DNA of 64,000 bases from Micropterix aruncella (Eukaryota > Arthropoda > Insecta > Lepidoptera > Micropterigidae). A model generated the notes under the pieces. That model was not told the DNA's origin. It made no database searches and worked only from the letters and a program-made list of their open reading frames with translations. Where the stretch lies: assembly GCA_944548615.1 (NCBI GenBank), contig OX155957.1:26101953-26165952 (forward strand), read 5' to 3'. This document shows, piece after piece, positions 1 to 10,163 of this stretch. The position numbers were made by a program, and so were the translations under genes. Every line of letters begins with the position of its first letter. Positions within the stretch are counted from its first letter, which is position 1.

Positions 1-26
1 GTTTAGGCGGCGTACTTACCCAGACA

Positions 27-1598
27 GTGGATGGCGTAGAACATCCCATCGCTTTCACGAGTAGGACTCTCTTACCCGCTGAAACGCGATACTCTGCTAC
101 CGAACGGGAGGCCCTAAGCGTGATTCATGCAATCGAGCATTTTCGCGGCTACTTAGAGGGCGGCCCCAAAGTCAAAATCTTCACGGATCATGCCAGTCTT
201 CTGTGGTTTTTGAGTCTGAAGAACCCAACTGGCCGTTTGGCCAGATGGGGTATTCGGCTGTCCGCCTTTGACTTTGAGATCGTCCATAAGAAAGGCGTCG
301 AAAATGTGGTTCCTGATGCGTTATCGCGTTTGCTGCCCGTTTCATCTGTTTCTGTGGTCGCCGATCCTTGGTACAACGATTTGTTCCAAGCGGTATCTAA
401 TAACCCTGCCGCTTACCCTAATTACCAGATTAAGGACGCGGAGTTGTATCGCTACACGAAGGGAAAGTACCAGCTCACCAGCGCTTATGACTGGAAGTTA
501 GTGGTACCCTTACCTCTCCGAGAGAAGCTTATACACGATAACCATGCGTCCGATCTGTCTATGCATTTTGGGGTTTTTAAAACGCATCGTCGCCTAGCAA
601 TGCGCTATTTTTGGCCGAATTTGCACGGAGATGTGGTCAAATTCATTTCCCAATGTGAAACTTGCCAACAGTATAAACACCCAAATATTTCTCCTTTGGG
701 TCAGTTAGGCAATCCAAAGTCTTGTTCTTTCCCTTTCCAGATGGTCTCCGTCGATTTGTTGGGTCCCTATCCGATGACGAGAGATCGGAATATTCACATA
801 CTAGTAGTTACTTGTTGTTTCAGTAAATACTGTTTGCTTTTCCCTTTAAAGAGGGCTACTAGCAAAATCGTGAGTCGTATCATGGAGCATGAGGTTTTCC
901 TGCGTTTTGGTGTCCCTCAGTATGTTATTTCCGACAACGGAAAACAATTTATTGGAAAAGAGTTTACCGAACTAATGTCCAAGTATCGGATACCTAAGGT
1001 TTACCTAAATCCAAAGTATTGCCCTCAGGTCAATCCAACTGAGAGGCAGAATCGAGGAGTTGTCACGGCGTTGGCGTTGTCTGTAAAAAACGACCATCGC
1101 TCTTGGGACCTCCACCTTTCTGCCATTCAGATGGCGATCAATTCGGCCGTTTCGGAGGCTACGGGTTTCAGTCCTTTCTTCTTGGTTCATGGTCGAGAAC
1201 CTATCTTAGACGGTTCGTTTTATACTCAATCTCCTGAGTCCCAAGCTGAGGTCCTTTTTGGCAGTCGTTTGTCCTACGCTCAAGATCTGAGCGAACTTTC
1301 CGGTGTTTTTCATACCGTGAGGAAGAAACTTGATAATGCGCATGCTCACAATAAAACGTATTATGACCGTAAACACCGTCCTGCGGAGTTTGAGGTGGGC
1401 GATACGGTTTACAAGAAAACGTACTTCTTGAGCAATGCGGGGAATTATTTTATTTCAAAGTTTGCCCCACGTTATGAAAAATGTCGGATAGTCAAGAAAC
1501 TGTCGGCTCTGGTATACGAGTTGGTTAATGCTCAGGGAAAGAATATTGGCTCTTGGCATATTAAGGATTTCAAATTAAATCCTAAAGGGTCTAAGTAA
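27..1598 (+). CDS. Ty3/gypsy-type retrotransposon pol, C-terminal part (RNase H and integrase)
   Basis: This open frame of 523 codons is the back half of a pol polyprotein; the protease and reverse transcriptase would lie left of the window. Residues 1-101 match the gypsy RNase H domain, with acidic residues near E28, D54 (motif FTDH) and D97 (motif PDALSRL). An HHCC zinc-binding segment follows (H173, H180, C210, C213). The integrase core shows D243 (SVDLLG), D303 (ISDNGKQF) and E339 (NPTERQN), with 35 residues between the last two, the classic DD35E spacing. The remainder is the C-terminal integrase region. The enzyme would degrade the RNA template and insert the cDNA. There is no internal stop, so this copy may be young. 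The first Met is not a real start, because the frame is cut by the window edge or entered from upstream. No env-like frame follows. Confidence 0.93.
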   Translation: MDGVEHPIAFTSRTLLPAETRYSATEREALSVIHAIEHFRGYLEGGPKVKIFTDHASLLWFLSLKNPTGRLARWGIRLSAFDFEIVHKKGVENVVPDALSRLLPVSSVSVVADPWYNDLFQAVSNNPAAYPNYQIKDAELYRYTKGKYQLTSAYDWKLVVPLPLREKLIHDNHASDLSMHFGVFKTHRRLAMRYFWPNLHGDVVKFISQCETCQQYKHPNISPLGQLGNPKSCSFPFQMVSVDLLGPYPMTRDRNIHILVVTCCFSKYCLLFPLKRATSKIVSRIMEHEVFLRFGVPQYVISDNGKQFIGKEFTELMSKYRIPKVYLNPKYCPQVNPTERQNRGVVTALALSVKNDHRSWDLHLSAIQMAINSAVSEATGFSPFFLVHGREPILDGSFYTQSPESQAEVLFGSRLSYAQDLSELSGVFHTVRKKLDNAHAHNKTYYDRKHRPAEFEVGDTVYKKTYFLSNAGNYFISKFAPRYEKCRIVKKLSALVYELVNAQGKNIGSWHIKDFKLNPKGSK

Positions 1599-2372
1599 TT
1601 TGTGTAATTTTTATGTCTCTCGTTAACATTCTTCGGAAAGTTGTCTTTATGAGTTCGACTAGATCGACTTTAAAAATGTATTCCTTACAAAGGTGTAGTA
1701 CCGAGTGGTTACTATCACTGAAACCATTTCGTTTGAGATCAGTCTTGCTAGTAAACCTGTCTAGCAACACTGTAGATTGAATTTATGTCATGAGAGGGAA
1801 GTATGCAAGGTGATGGTATGAAAGGTAGTATTGGACATTTTTCAAATACCGGAGGAGGTATTAGTTCTGTCGTGGTCTAACAATATAGTCATCGGTTTCT
1901 TTTGTCCACAGCCAGTATTTGGTTTGATTATTGGACGTTGTTGGTGTTCCTTCAGTAGGAGGGGTGGTTTATTACGGTTGTTTAGGACACCAGGTTTTGT
2001 GGTTTTTCTTTTACATGGGCTTTGTGCTTCCATGGTAAGCAGTAGTTTTGTTGTTGAAGTAGTTTTGTGTTCTCTACGGGAAAGTGGAGAGTTTTCAAAT
2101 GGCAGTTGACCTCTGCAGAACTTACCTACCAGGGTTTCCACTTTAGTTAACGGGAAGATTTTGTTTATTTATTTGTATGTTTTTGTAGACTTGTTTACCC
2201 TTATTGAAGGTAGCTTGGTCATTTGGTTTAGAAGAGTATATTTTTTTTCCTGTCTTATACACTGTTATAGACGTTGTGGCGTTTTTGTTAACCCTTGAGA
2301 GTGGAGCTAGAATCGGGACGATTCATTTGAAATCGTTCGTTGGCTCTTCCGATTTCTTTTTGGAAGGGGGGC
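1599..2372 (+). other. Non-coding internal tail of the gypsy element, ending in a polypurine tract
   Basis: About 770 bases separate the pol stop codon from the probable 3' LTR. No protein domain is recognisable in the short frames here. The stretch ends in a purine run (ggaagggggg, 2362-2371) directly before a TGTAACA start, which is the expected polypurine-tract primer for plus-strand synthesis in LTR elements. Confidence 0.5.
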
Positions 2373-3170
2373 TGTAACAAAAACTGCTTTTTTCATGACA
2401 TTTCTTTCGCGATTCATGCTTTTCCGTGTGCAGATCCATGTAATTACATGTTTCGGTGTCATTTGCACACGTTTTCTGGCGTCTGTACTATTTTTCCGAA
2501 GTTTTCTGCTTCATTTTCGTAACGTCGTAATTAAGTCACAACTTGACTTAAAAGTCGACTGTAAAAGTCGTAAAAACCGTTTTCTGACGTTTAAGAAGGT
2601 GTCGAACGCTACGGTTACGGCAATGACGTCTCTATTCTCTTTGGTTCAGCCGGAAACGTCAAAAAGGTGACATCACTGTTCTTTCGGGGTCGTACAGTTT
2701 TGCGCCTATCAAAAATGGCATTCTTTTGTGGTTTTGGAGTTTGGAAGCGCAGGCGTAAGAGGGGCTGAGGATCGGCGTCGCTGCCGACGAGTATAGCGCG
2801 GCGCAGTTTTTCAATTCATGTAGTTCTTTTCTGACGGGCGGGCGAGCACCTCTATTATTTTTATACGAATTATCTTTAATCCACCTGCAAAGCCTCAACT
2901 GCCGTAGCGTGGCGGCCTGCTTCTCGGAGCATTTTTTTTGGAGATCGGAGATTCAAATTCCGGACCTACCTACTGTCAACTTTTAGAAGATATCCATATA
3001 CTGCTGTGCTGTGAAGTGATTTATACATCGTGTGCCTTGCACCTTCTTCGTTTTGCTGTGCCCGCGGAGAAGCGGATTAAAGAACTCTGAAAAGAAGCAA
3101 CGTGTTCTCATTTCTTTTTTTTTACAGCTGAAGGAAGAATTGCTACCTACGGGCTAAACCAGTGACAAAC
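2373..3170 (+). repeat. Probable 3' LTR of the gypsy element (right boundary uncertain)
   Basis: The sequence starts TGTAACA immediately after the polypurine tract, as gypsy LTRs do. An ATTAAA-type polyadenylation signal near 3076 is followed by a T-rich run. The right end cannot be fixed because the 5' LTR lies outside the window; a candidate terminal ACA lies near 3168. The left boundary is inferred from polypurine tract plus TG; the length is a guess. Confidence 0.4.
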
Positions 3171-3417
3171 CTGTGAGACTTACCCACCCTGTTAAATCTT
3201 GTGCTTAATTTTTTTGTATCGAGTTCTGGTTTTTTTTTTAGTTTCAGCTTTAACCTATAAAAAGCTGTGGCGTCCAATATTTTTTGAAATTTAGTTTTTT
3301 GATGTGTATTTGCTTTGGCATTAATTTATCCTTCCTGCACTCGATTTCTGTTCGTGGTTATTCCACGATTAGGTATAATCAGGTCTAACCTGGCGTTACA
3401 TACTAACGTTGCAGTTA

Positions 3418-4370
3418 TAGTATACATAAATGACCTCTCCAACATTACATTAAAAGGAGGTAAAACAGTTCTATTTGCTGATGATACTGCCTTAATTTTC
3501 CGAGGGAAGACCTGGTCGACGGTTTACGAAAACGCAGAACTTGGTCTAAACAATATTTATATTTGGCTCCAGAATAATCTATTAACATTAAATAGCGAAA
3601 AAACAAACTATGTTACCTTTTCTATTACTGGCAAGCAGGACTTTATGCACACAGGTATAAAAATTCATACATGTACCCCAAAACCTCAAAATCATTTATT
3701 ATTTAATATGCAATGTAACTGCACAACTATACAACATAAAACTCAAGCTAAATATCTCGGTCTCGTATTTGATAACACCCTTAAATGGGATGCTCATGTA
3801 AACGATGTGGCGACTAAAGTAAGGAGACTTATATACGTGTTTAAGTTACTTCGGAACGTGTTAGACTTAAAATCTCTCAAAAATGTCTACCATGCCCTTG
3901 CAAATAGTCTAATTTCATACGGTATCCTAGGTTGGGGAGGGTCTACACGTAATGTTTTAAATCCGCTTATGACAGCGCAGAAGGCGCTTCTTCGGGTTAT
4001 TGCCAAAAAGCCTCGAAGGTACCCCTCAAATGACTTGTTTGCAGAGCTGAAGATATTAGACATCAGGCAGGTATTTGCAAAGACAGTCTTTCTTAACTAC
4101 ATAAAAAGTAAAGATATTCACGTTAAAGCTGAGCATAAAATTTCTACGAGGAGCGCCACAACCTGTAAACACATTGTACAGAAAACCCGAACATCCTTCG
4201 CCCAAAGACACTTTGGCTTTGTAGGGCCAAAAATTTATAACCATCTAAAAGAATCGATAAAAACATGCCAAAACACTAAGTCAATCCAATTAAAATCTAA
4301 AATTACACAACATGTACTTCAACTTGGTAGAAATGAGGTGGAAAAGGCTATAAGTCATATTTTAAAGTAA
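3418..4370 (+). pseudogene. Non-LTR retrotransposon reverse transcriptase, 5'-truncated
   Basis: The frame opens within the RT palm: YINDL is followed about 15 residues later by the catalytic FADD box (residues 54-57 of the frame that begins at 3315). Next come the KTNYVTF and KYLGLVFD thumb motifs and the C-terminal region typical of CR1/Jockey-type LINEs (IRQVFAK, FVGPKIYN). RT motifs 0 to B and the endonuclease domain are missing, which fits 5' truncation during target-primed reverse transcription. The first ~35 residues of the open frame (3315-3417) do not look like RT and are probably flanking DNA. The stop at 4370 looks natural. Family placement beyond CR1/Jockey-like is uncertain. Confidence 0.85.
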
Positions 4371-4720
4371 AGGTATGCATATTATTGTCATACATTGCAC
4401 TACACTTTATATTTTAATACTATTTATTTATTTGTTTTACAAAGTTCATATTACGACATTTTATATTAATATTTATTTCCATGACCATGCTATATCAATA
4501 TTTTAAATATAATTATAAGTTTAATTTGCATTCGCTTATCTATTTTCTATTTTATCATATTTTGTATTTTTCATTTTAATATTATGAGCCCATGAATAAA
4601 TCTTTGCCATACATAGAGTTTTCCTTGGTACGGGCTATGGCCTAGTTAGGCAGATTCTGCAACTAATACAATTGTAAATTTATATTTTTGAATGAATAAA
4701 ATTATTATTATTATTATTAT
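4371..4720 (+). repeat. 3' UTR and (ATT)n tail of the upstream LINE
   Basis: This AT-rich stretch follows the RT stop codon. It ends in an ATT microsatellite (about 4701-4720), the kind of short 3' repeat that several LINE clades use in place of poly-A. Confidence 0.7.
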
Positions 4721-4965
4721 ACAGTTCCCAGACTCCCCCGATTGTTAGTCGGAGAGCACAATCGATTCGCTTGCGCCGCTCGGTGCGCAGACCGTCCAGG
4801 AGCGCCAGAGGATTGATTCCCAGGGGAGACTGGTTGACCCAGTGTCCTATCCAGGCTCGCACCCCATGCGTGGAGGCCATCGGATGGGTGTTGACCCGTG
4901 AGTGTGACCGACCCTGAACACATGGGTCATTGTGGCCACCTCATCATGGGCCCATTAGCTCCCAA
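4721..4965 (+). repeat. Rep-A copy 1 (partial)
   Basis: The stretch from acagttcccagactccc to cattagctccc matches the distal ~245 bases of the repeat family present at 18116, 47527 and 47760. The conserved Rep-A terminus (actagRgttgtcgac) is missing here; the copy abuts the LINE (ATT)n tail. Confidence 0.8.
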
Positions 4966-5279
4966 ATGCAGACAGACAGACATACGTCTTCTACGGCGAA
5001 TGACTTCTGTGCTGCGATATACACGCTGACTCTCTGCTAATCTAGAAGACTGCGCGGGGACGGCTTCCGAAGTTCTGGCGGCCTGTTGTGCAGCCAGCCA
5101 GCCTCATTCGGATCAAGGGAGTAACTTATTTGCGTTTAAATGTGTTTTTTGTATGATACCAGGGCTCCGCTGATATTCGCGGATTTATGTTTAGTTTCTG
5201 CGTTATCAGGGCAGTGAGCGCCGCGAGTCACATTATCACTCACCGGGGGCAATTTTTATCTCAATTCGTCTTCTGTTCG

Positions 5280-5341
5280 TGACGTCACATGTCACTCTCT
5301 CCATTATCACGAGCGCTCGCTTGCGTCGCGCGCCGCTCAGT
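5280..5341 (+). promoter_or_regulatory. Candidate core promoter: palindromic CRE and arthropod initiator
   Basis: A perfect TGACGTCA palindrome (5280-5287) lies 50-60 bases upstream of a TCAGT initiator (5337-5341), within a CpG-rich stretch unlike the AT-rich surroundings. TCAGT is the known arthropod Inr consensus. No TATA box is evident at -30. The start codon of the putative exon lies 57 bases downstream. The promoter role is inferred. Confidence 0.4.
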
Positions 5342-5397
5342 CGTGTTTGTGCCGCTGCAGTCCGTGCGCGCGTATTTCGATATTTGCATAATTAAAT

Positions 5398-5648
5398 ATG
5401 CCCGATTCTCTCGAAGACTTGTACCCGGTAACGCCGCATGTGACGCCGGGCGAGCTACGCCTGCGATCCAACTCTACGAACAAAAAGCAGAACGTTCGCT
5501 TCGACCCTGCTGAAACTCCGTCTCATGACGTGTCTAACGGCAGTGCTATAAGAACGAGGAAGAAAAGCGAGAATGACTTAGAAGGTTTTGCCGAGGCTCT
5601 GGCGCCTTTTCAGAGCGGCTGGTTCGACGAGAGACCACTCAATCAGAG
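5398..5648 (+). CDS. Putative first coding exon of a host gene, unknown product
   Basis: An ATG at 5398 opens 83 codons plus two bases up to a good splice donor (gag|gtagga, intron starting at 5649), so the intron would be phase 2; without splicing, a TAG follows at once at 5650-5652. The encoded peptide starts MPDSLEDLYP, is hydrophilic and rich in Ser, Asn, Glu and Arg, and ends near SGWFDERPLNQ. It has no signal peptide or membrane segment, so it would be a cytosolic or nuclear N-terminus. GC content and codon use differ clearly from the flanks, and the sequence is not repeated in the window. I do not recognise the family. No second exon could be found to the right, so the rest of the window may be intronic. 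An overlapping frame starting at 5289 is judged a shadow. Confidence 0.5.
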
Positions 5649-7342
5649 GTAGGATATTGTTGAGTAAATATGTAACACAACATATGACAAGTAAATATAT
5701 TTTTAAATAATTAAAAAAACACGACGGGGGTGTAATAAATATAAGTTATACACACATATACACTACCGCTCAAAATTATTTGGGCACCCACTTTTTGTTG
5801 TACTGATTATATAAAAGCGTATTTGAAAAGCCTGTTTTTAATCACATTTGAGTACTTCCCCGAAGTGTATTTATATCGGTCATAAATGAAATTTCTCAAG
5901 CGTCAATCACCTAGTATGCCATAATCCCTATAATAAAGGTATCGGACAATAATGAAAGTTCATTTAACAATTCTGGGAAAAAATATTCCTTTATAATTGT
6001 AGGTAGCCCTAAATATATTTCCTAATTTAAGTTGTTTTAGGCAAACCGCCAAAATAAGCGAATAAATCTCTTCGTTTCAGAAGAGAAGTGCTGACAAAGA
6101 ACTATACTCGTATCGAGGTAAAACCGATAACGCTAGCTTATTAGCTAAGGTGGATCTTTTCGTGCCTCGTCGTAATTATCTCCGTGCTCGATCGCACCAT
6201 CTTTTCGCAGAGTTGTTCTCGCGCACTAGCCTTACGAGGTGGAACTTGTAGGCGCGTGCTTTTCGGCGATTAAATTCCATCAACTTAATGCTACTAGATT
6301 TAGATATTTTGACAGCCATCCCTCATCTGTTTAAATTTCAGGCAATTAATTATTTATTCGCACATGATACTTAGCATTTTACTCGATATTTTATTTCTAT
6401 AGTTAGGTACTTTATTTATTTTACGTTTCAATGCATTGGTTTTCCTGTAATGTTGATTAGCAAGAAGTGAATAAACAAATAAATAACAAATAAATAAATA
6501 GCTATACAAGTCAAATATTTTTGTTCATTGTAAATTTTTATTTATTTATTTAAGAATTAATTACTATAAAACATTGATTTGCTTACAAAAATAACAGGAA
6601 CCGAATGGCAAAATCTTAACCTTTTGCTTATTTGATTCTGTCACGCAGCTGGGACTAGCCCGTTCTGGGGTGGACAAGAGAACAAATAGGTACACTGCGT
6701 AGATATACTGAACTTCAAATGACAGTAATAGCACATCTAATTTTATATTTTATTTTTCCAACGGTTTCTATGACTTAACTGAACCAATAACCACTTTTTT
6801 GGTACTATTGTTCTCAAGATACAATATTTGAGTTATTTGAATTTTCTTCGTGATTTAGTGGCTCTCGAGAATGTCCGTGTCCATGACATTCCCGTGAATT
6901 CAACGCATGAAACTATAACTCCGTATTCACACATCTGCCCAACAAGCCGAATATGAGAATATTCAGTTATTCTGCTCGTAAACTGTTTTCTTCGACAAAG
7001 TCTGACGAGCAGACGACGAGCAAAATTTTCATCAGTAAGTTAATAATCTATTTTATAATTTGATTTGTTGGCCACATTGTGTTTCCCCGGCAAGTTAAAG
7101 GTAAGTTAACATACTAGAATAGACCACGCAACCAGTCTTAGAAATCGATACAGGAATAGAAAGAGAAACCAGACTTTAATTACTGCACTGATCATCTTGG
7201 TTTTCGTTGTACAGGTTGCAGCAGCTAACTATGCTGATCTGAAAGGTAAATTTAAAGAAAAGGAGTAGAGAGATCTTTTTATTTTTTTTCCTCGTGTAAC
7301 ACATTATTTGAAGTTTTTTATCATTCAGTTGAAGATTGTATC
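5649..7342. other. AT-rich non-coding stretch (possible intron) with a lone Tc1-type terminus
   Basis: No coding region is supported. At about 5761-5792 the bases cactaccgctcaaaattat followed by ttgggcaccc resemble the outer inverted repeat of Tc1-family transposons, with TA just outside. No partner end was found nearby. Short ATTT/AAAT runs occur at 6470-6560. The rest holds nothing I recognise. Confidence 0.4.
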
Positions 7343-8600
7343 AATTAAGTGACGGCTCCATTGTCAATAAACTAAGCAAGCTGATTTCATAAATTTCGCT
7401 CAACCTTTTCAAGCATTTCGATGGGTATATCATTGATGGCTTGGCGTATGTTGTCCTTAAGTTGAGCCAGGGTCCCTGAACAGTCAGTATAGACAAGGGA
7501 TTTGAGATATCCCCATAAAAATAAATCACAAGGAGCCAAGTCTGGTGACCGAGCAGGCCGCGGAAGGTCGCCTCTCAAGGAGATGAGGCGGTCGGGGAAG
7601 TGTTCCCTCAAAAGATCCATTGAACGTCAAGCAGTGTGTGCCGTGGCTTTATCCTGCTAAAACCACACATCCCCTAGATCCAGTTGATCAAGGTTGGGAG
7701 AAAAAAAATCCTCAATCATTTCGCTGTCGCGAGATGAAGTCACCGTAACAGTGCGTTCGTTTTCTTCGAAAAAGTGAGGGCCAATTATCCCCACTCTCGA
7801 AATCGCACACCTTTTTTTTTATTTGTTGTGTGGGGCTTTTCTAAGGTCTTTATGAGCCTTGTAACACTGCGACCATTGCTGATCTATTGTGTTCGCCACC
7901 TACTATAGTTCTGCGCTAAGCCTCGTGTCATTTAAGAACCGCAACAGGCTTTTGGCGCCAGATTGTTTTACCTCCTCAGGTTGGAGGTAATGACCACCCA
8001 AGTGGGTGTATCTTTTGCGCATCAGCGGGCCACATTCGCACATGAGGTGCAGGGAAGTTTCCTCTGCCCCTTGGCAGAACCTGCACATTTTTGTGTCTCG
8101 GAGCTTGAGGTTGAACATCTGTTTGTTTAAGCCACAATGCCCCGTGAGCGCCCTCACCAGTATGCGTAGATTGTTCCTATTTAGCGATTAGGCCTCACGG
8201 GCCGTCTTAGGGTCGTAGGCCTTAATTAGCGCTTTGGATTGATTCAACCCTGGCGTGCTGTTCCAGTGGTTGACGGATTGTTCTAAACATATTTGTTTGA
8301 GAATTAGGTTTGCAAGGCTTTTTGGCACGCTACAGCAAGGTTCAGGACCGTATAACGTTCCCTTTGCTCCCGTCTTAGCAAGTTCGTCGGCTTTTTTTTT
8401 GCATGGCCGGGAACCCATATCGCACACCTTACAGTCACATCTGTCTACCCATGAAACAATCGATTAAGGCCGGGAACCCGACCTCGAGGTCTAATATTAT
8501 TGATTTGAGTGCGCAAGGCACGTTGAGTGGCGATAATAGAGTGGCCGTTCGAAAAGAACGCTTCGACGGCAAACGTGCACTGCTCTTCGGTCCACTGCAT
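7343..8600 (-). pseudogene. Mariner-like (IS630-Tc1-mariner) transposase relic, split by a LINE
   Basis: Reading leftward from ATG at 8600, an N-terminal helix-turn-helix region (start MQWTEEQ, containing TQRALR) runs to about 8431. The frame then resumes left of a LINE insertion at 7801 with the catalytic domain: VTVRCAISR, GPHFFEE, then WF*QDKATAHTA around the second catalytic Asp, then RSPDLAPCDLFLWGY with the third Asp, and finally LEKVERN. In-frame stops occur in WF*QD and in TA*RS. The DNA between the HTH and the VTVRCAI segment is missing relative to the usual ~350-residue transposase, including the first catalytic Asp. The element is inactive. The final Asp rather than Glu points to a mariner-type DDD triad. 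Confidence 0.82.
7814..8418 (-). pseudogene. LINE-H fragment 1 (C-terminus of RNase H-bearing LINE)
   Basis: The minus-strand frames encode the end of an RNase H domain (KADELAKTGAKG) and the Cys-rich tail (CRFCQGAEET..HLMCECG, ending RLSAEL), a pattern of I/Jockey-type LINEs. The poly-A end appears as a T run at 7814. A 12 bp target duplication, atcgcacacctt, flanks it exactly (7802-7813 and 8419-8430). The copy is 5' truncated, and a frame break separates the two frames near 8188. It sits inside the mariner relic, so it is the younger element. Confidence 0.88.
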
Positions 8601-8624
8601 GGCGGTTACTGACGAGTAACCGCC
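8601..8624. repeat. Perfect hairpin at the transposase start
   Basis: ggcggttact and agtaaccgcc form a 10 bp perfect inverted repeat with a 4-base loop. It ends one base outside the ATG of the mariner relic. It may be part of that element's 5' leader; a role is unknown. Confidence 0.6.
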
Positions 8625-8689
8625 GTTACTGGCGATGGCAAACGAAACTTTAGGACCTCCCCTTTCGAACGAGACCAACCCCCAACCTT

Positions 8690-8961
8690 CTACGACCCAA
8701 TCTCAATGCTTGGCGCTTAATACAAATCAGCAAAGTTAGCTGCAGCACCCTGTACAATCCACCTTGAAGAGCCGTTTTTTGCAAATGACCCAGAGGTTTT
8801 TGATCAGGGGAGTTTCTGGGCCATTCAAGTACAGTAATTTGGTTTTGTGTGAAAAACTGTTTCACTTTTTTTTCGATGAATGGCATGGGGCGAGATCCCA
8901 TTGCAAAATTCCCTCGTTCGAAGGATAGCTCCCGCATCATATGGTTTGATAAGATGTCCAT
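8690..8961 (-). pseudogene. Tc1-type transposase relic, C-terminal part
   Basis: Minus-strand frames give ILQWDLAPCHSSKK (around the second catalytic Asp), then FFTQNQITVLEWPRNSPDQ, a degraded proline-rich approach to the final catalytic Glu, and CKKRLFKVDCT. Frameshifts and a stop interrupt it. The family would be DD34E Tc1-like. It is closely related to the fragment at 51250-51630. The N-terminal DNA-binding half is missing. Confidence 0.8.
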
Positions 8962-9017
8962 ATATTGGTCATCATATTAACAGTTTTTTTGCTCGATTCA
9001 TAAGTATGGACGAAACA

Positions 9018-9735
9018 GGTGGTGAACGGTTTCGTGCAGCTTTGGCCACAAGATCCATTTTGTTCTCGGATCGGCTCAACTCACGATTCAGCTCCTATTC
9101 AGAAGCCTCCTCGAGTAGAAGGCTACCCCGGGTAAGACTCCCGTGTCTTAGGCCTTAGAGCTGGTGGACTGGTTTCTCCCGGCGGGATTGCATCCCGGCG
9201 ACACTGGACGATTTGCGCACCGGTCGGCGAAACCAATCGGCTGTGCATTCTGACTAATTTCTGAAGGGGTCTGGAGACTATGGAAATATAGTGTTACCTA
9301 AGCAGCGGGGGTGGTTGTTGACTTGTTGTCATGCCACTCTTAAAATGACCTTGGGCCATTCGACCCCCTGTGGCACTACGGGCAAAGAACGCCCAGGTCC
9401 GCGATAAATTCAAACTGAATTACCGCTGTTTTACAACAAGTAGAGGCTGCGCAAGCGACTTCGGACCCGAAACCAGTCGGGAGGACAGAGATATCCTGAA
9501 GGTTAACTCCAGACGGAGATATGCTGCCAAAACTGGTAGTTAGGGGGTGAGGCTGCCCGCTGGTTACCTTTCCCGGTGCCTCGCCGTAAGGCGTTGGACT
9601 CTAACGGGTTGCTGGTGAACAAGATAGTAGATTGTCTTGTCCTCAAGTCTTCTAAGCTCATCCCACGGCTGAAAGAACGATCCATATTGTCAGCCTGGGG
9701 TGACGGGTTCGCCCGTTGTAGTCGACACCGCCATC
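9018..9735 (-). repeat. Rep-A copy 2 (diverged)
   Basis: The reverse complement matches Rep-A throughout, ending at the conserved terminus (cgcccgttgtagtcgacac, about 9711-9728). The left part (cgtgcagctttggccac near 9032-9048) matches the diverged subfamily at 26388. Scattered indels suggest an old copy. Confidence 0.72.
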
Positions 9736-9883
9736 CTATGGACGAAACATGACCTCACCGTTACGATTCTGAAACAAAACAGAAGTCCATGACCTGAAAA
9801 CGACCGTCATATCCAACTCCTAAGAATTCAAGGCCATTCCATCCGCTTTTGAGATTACGGGCTTTCTTTTCTGCGCCATCGAA

Positions 9884-10163
9884 GGGGTCGTGATGATTGA
9901 ATACCTTGATCATAAAGCTGCTTTAACGGGGGCTGTATATGCTGAACAATTAAAAAAAATGCGACACGAAATACGTGAAAAACGAAGAGGAAAACTCGTT
10001 AAAATTGTTTTGTTTCAGCGAGATAACGACCCAGCACAATAGTCCAGAGTTGCGATGGCTGAATGTCCTCCATACTCATTAAGTGATTTCTATCTATTTC
10101 CGATATTAAAGAAATATCAGAGAGGACGAAAATTTGAAGATGATGACGCGTTAGTTTAGTCGA
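9884..10163 (+). pseudogene. Mariner transposase relic, C-terminal half
   Basis: The plus frame reads GVVMIEYLDHKAALTGAVYA, then a block around the second catalytic Asp (VLFQRDNDPAQ), a stop, then PPYSLSDFYLFP with the last Asp of a DD34D triad, and KKYQRGRKFEDDDA. At least two in-frame stops show it is dead. The N-terminal half is not visible upstream. It is a different lineage from the relic at 7343-8600. Confidence 0.8.

Noticed and set aside
1831..2141. Env-like frame after gypsy pol
   Set aside because: The short frames on both strands lack a signal peptide, furin-like site or fusion domain pattern; probably non-coding.
5289..5513. Alternative 74-codon frame overlapping the putative exon
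   Set aside because: It starts upstream of the candidate initiator and is out of frame with the better supported ATG/donor pair.
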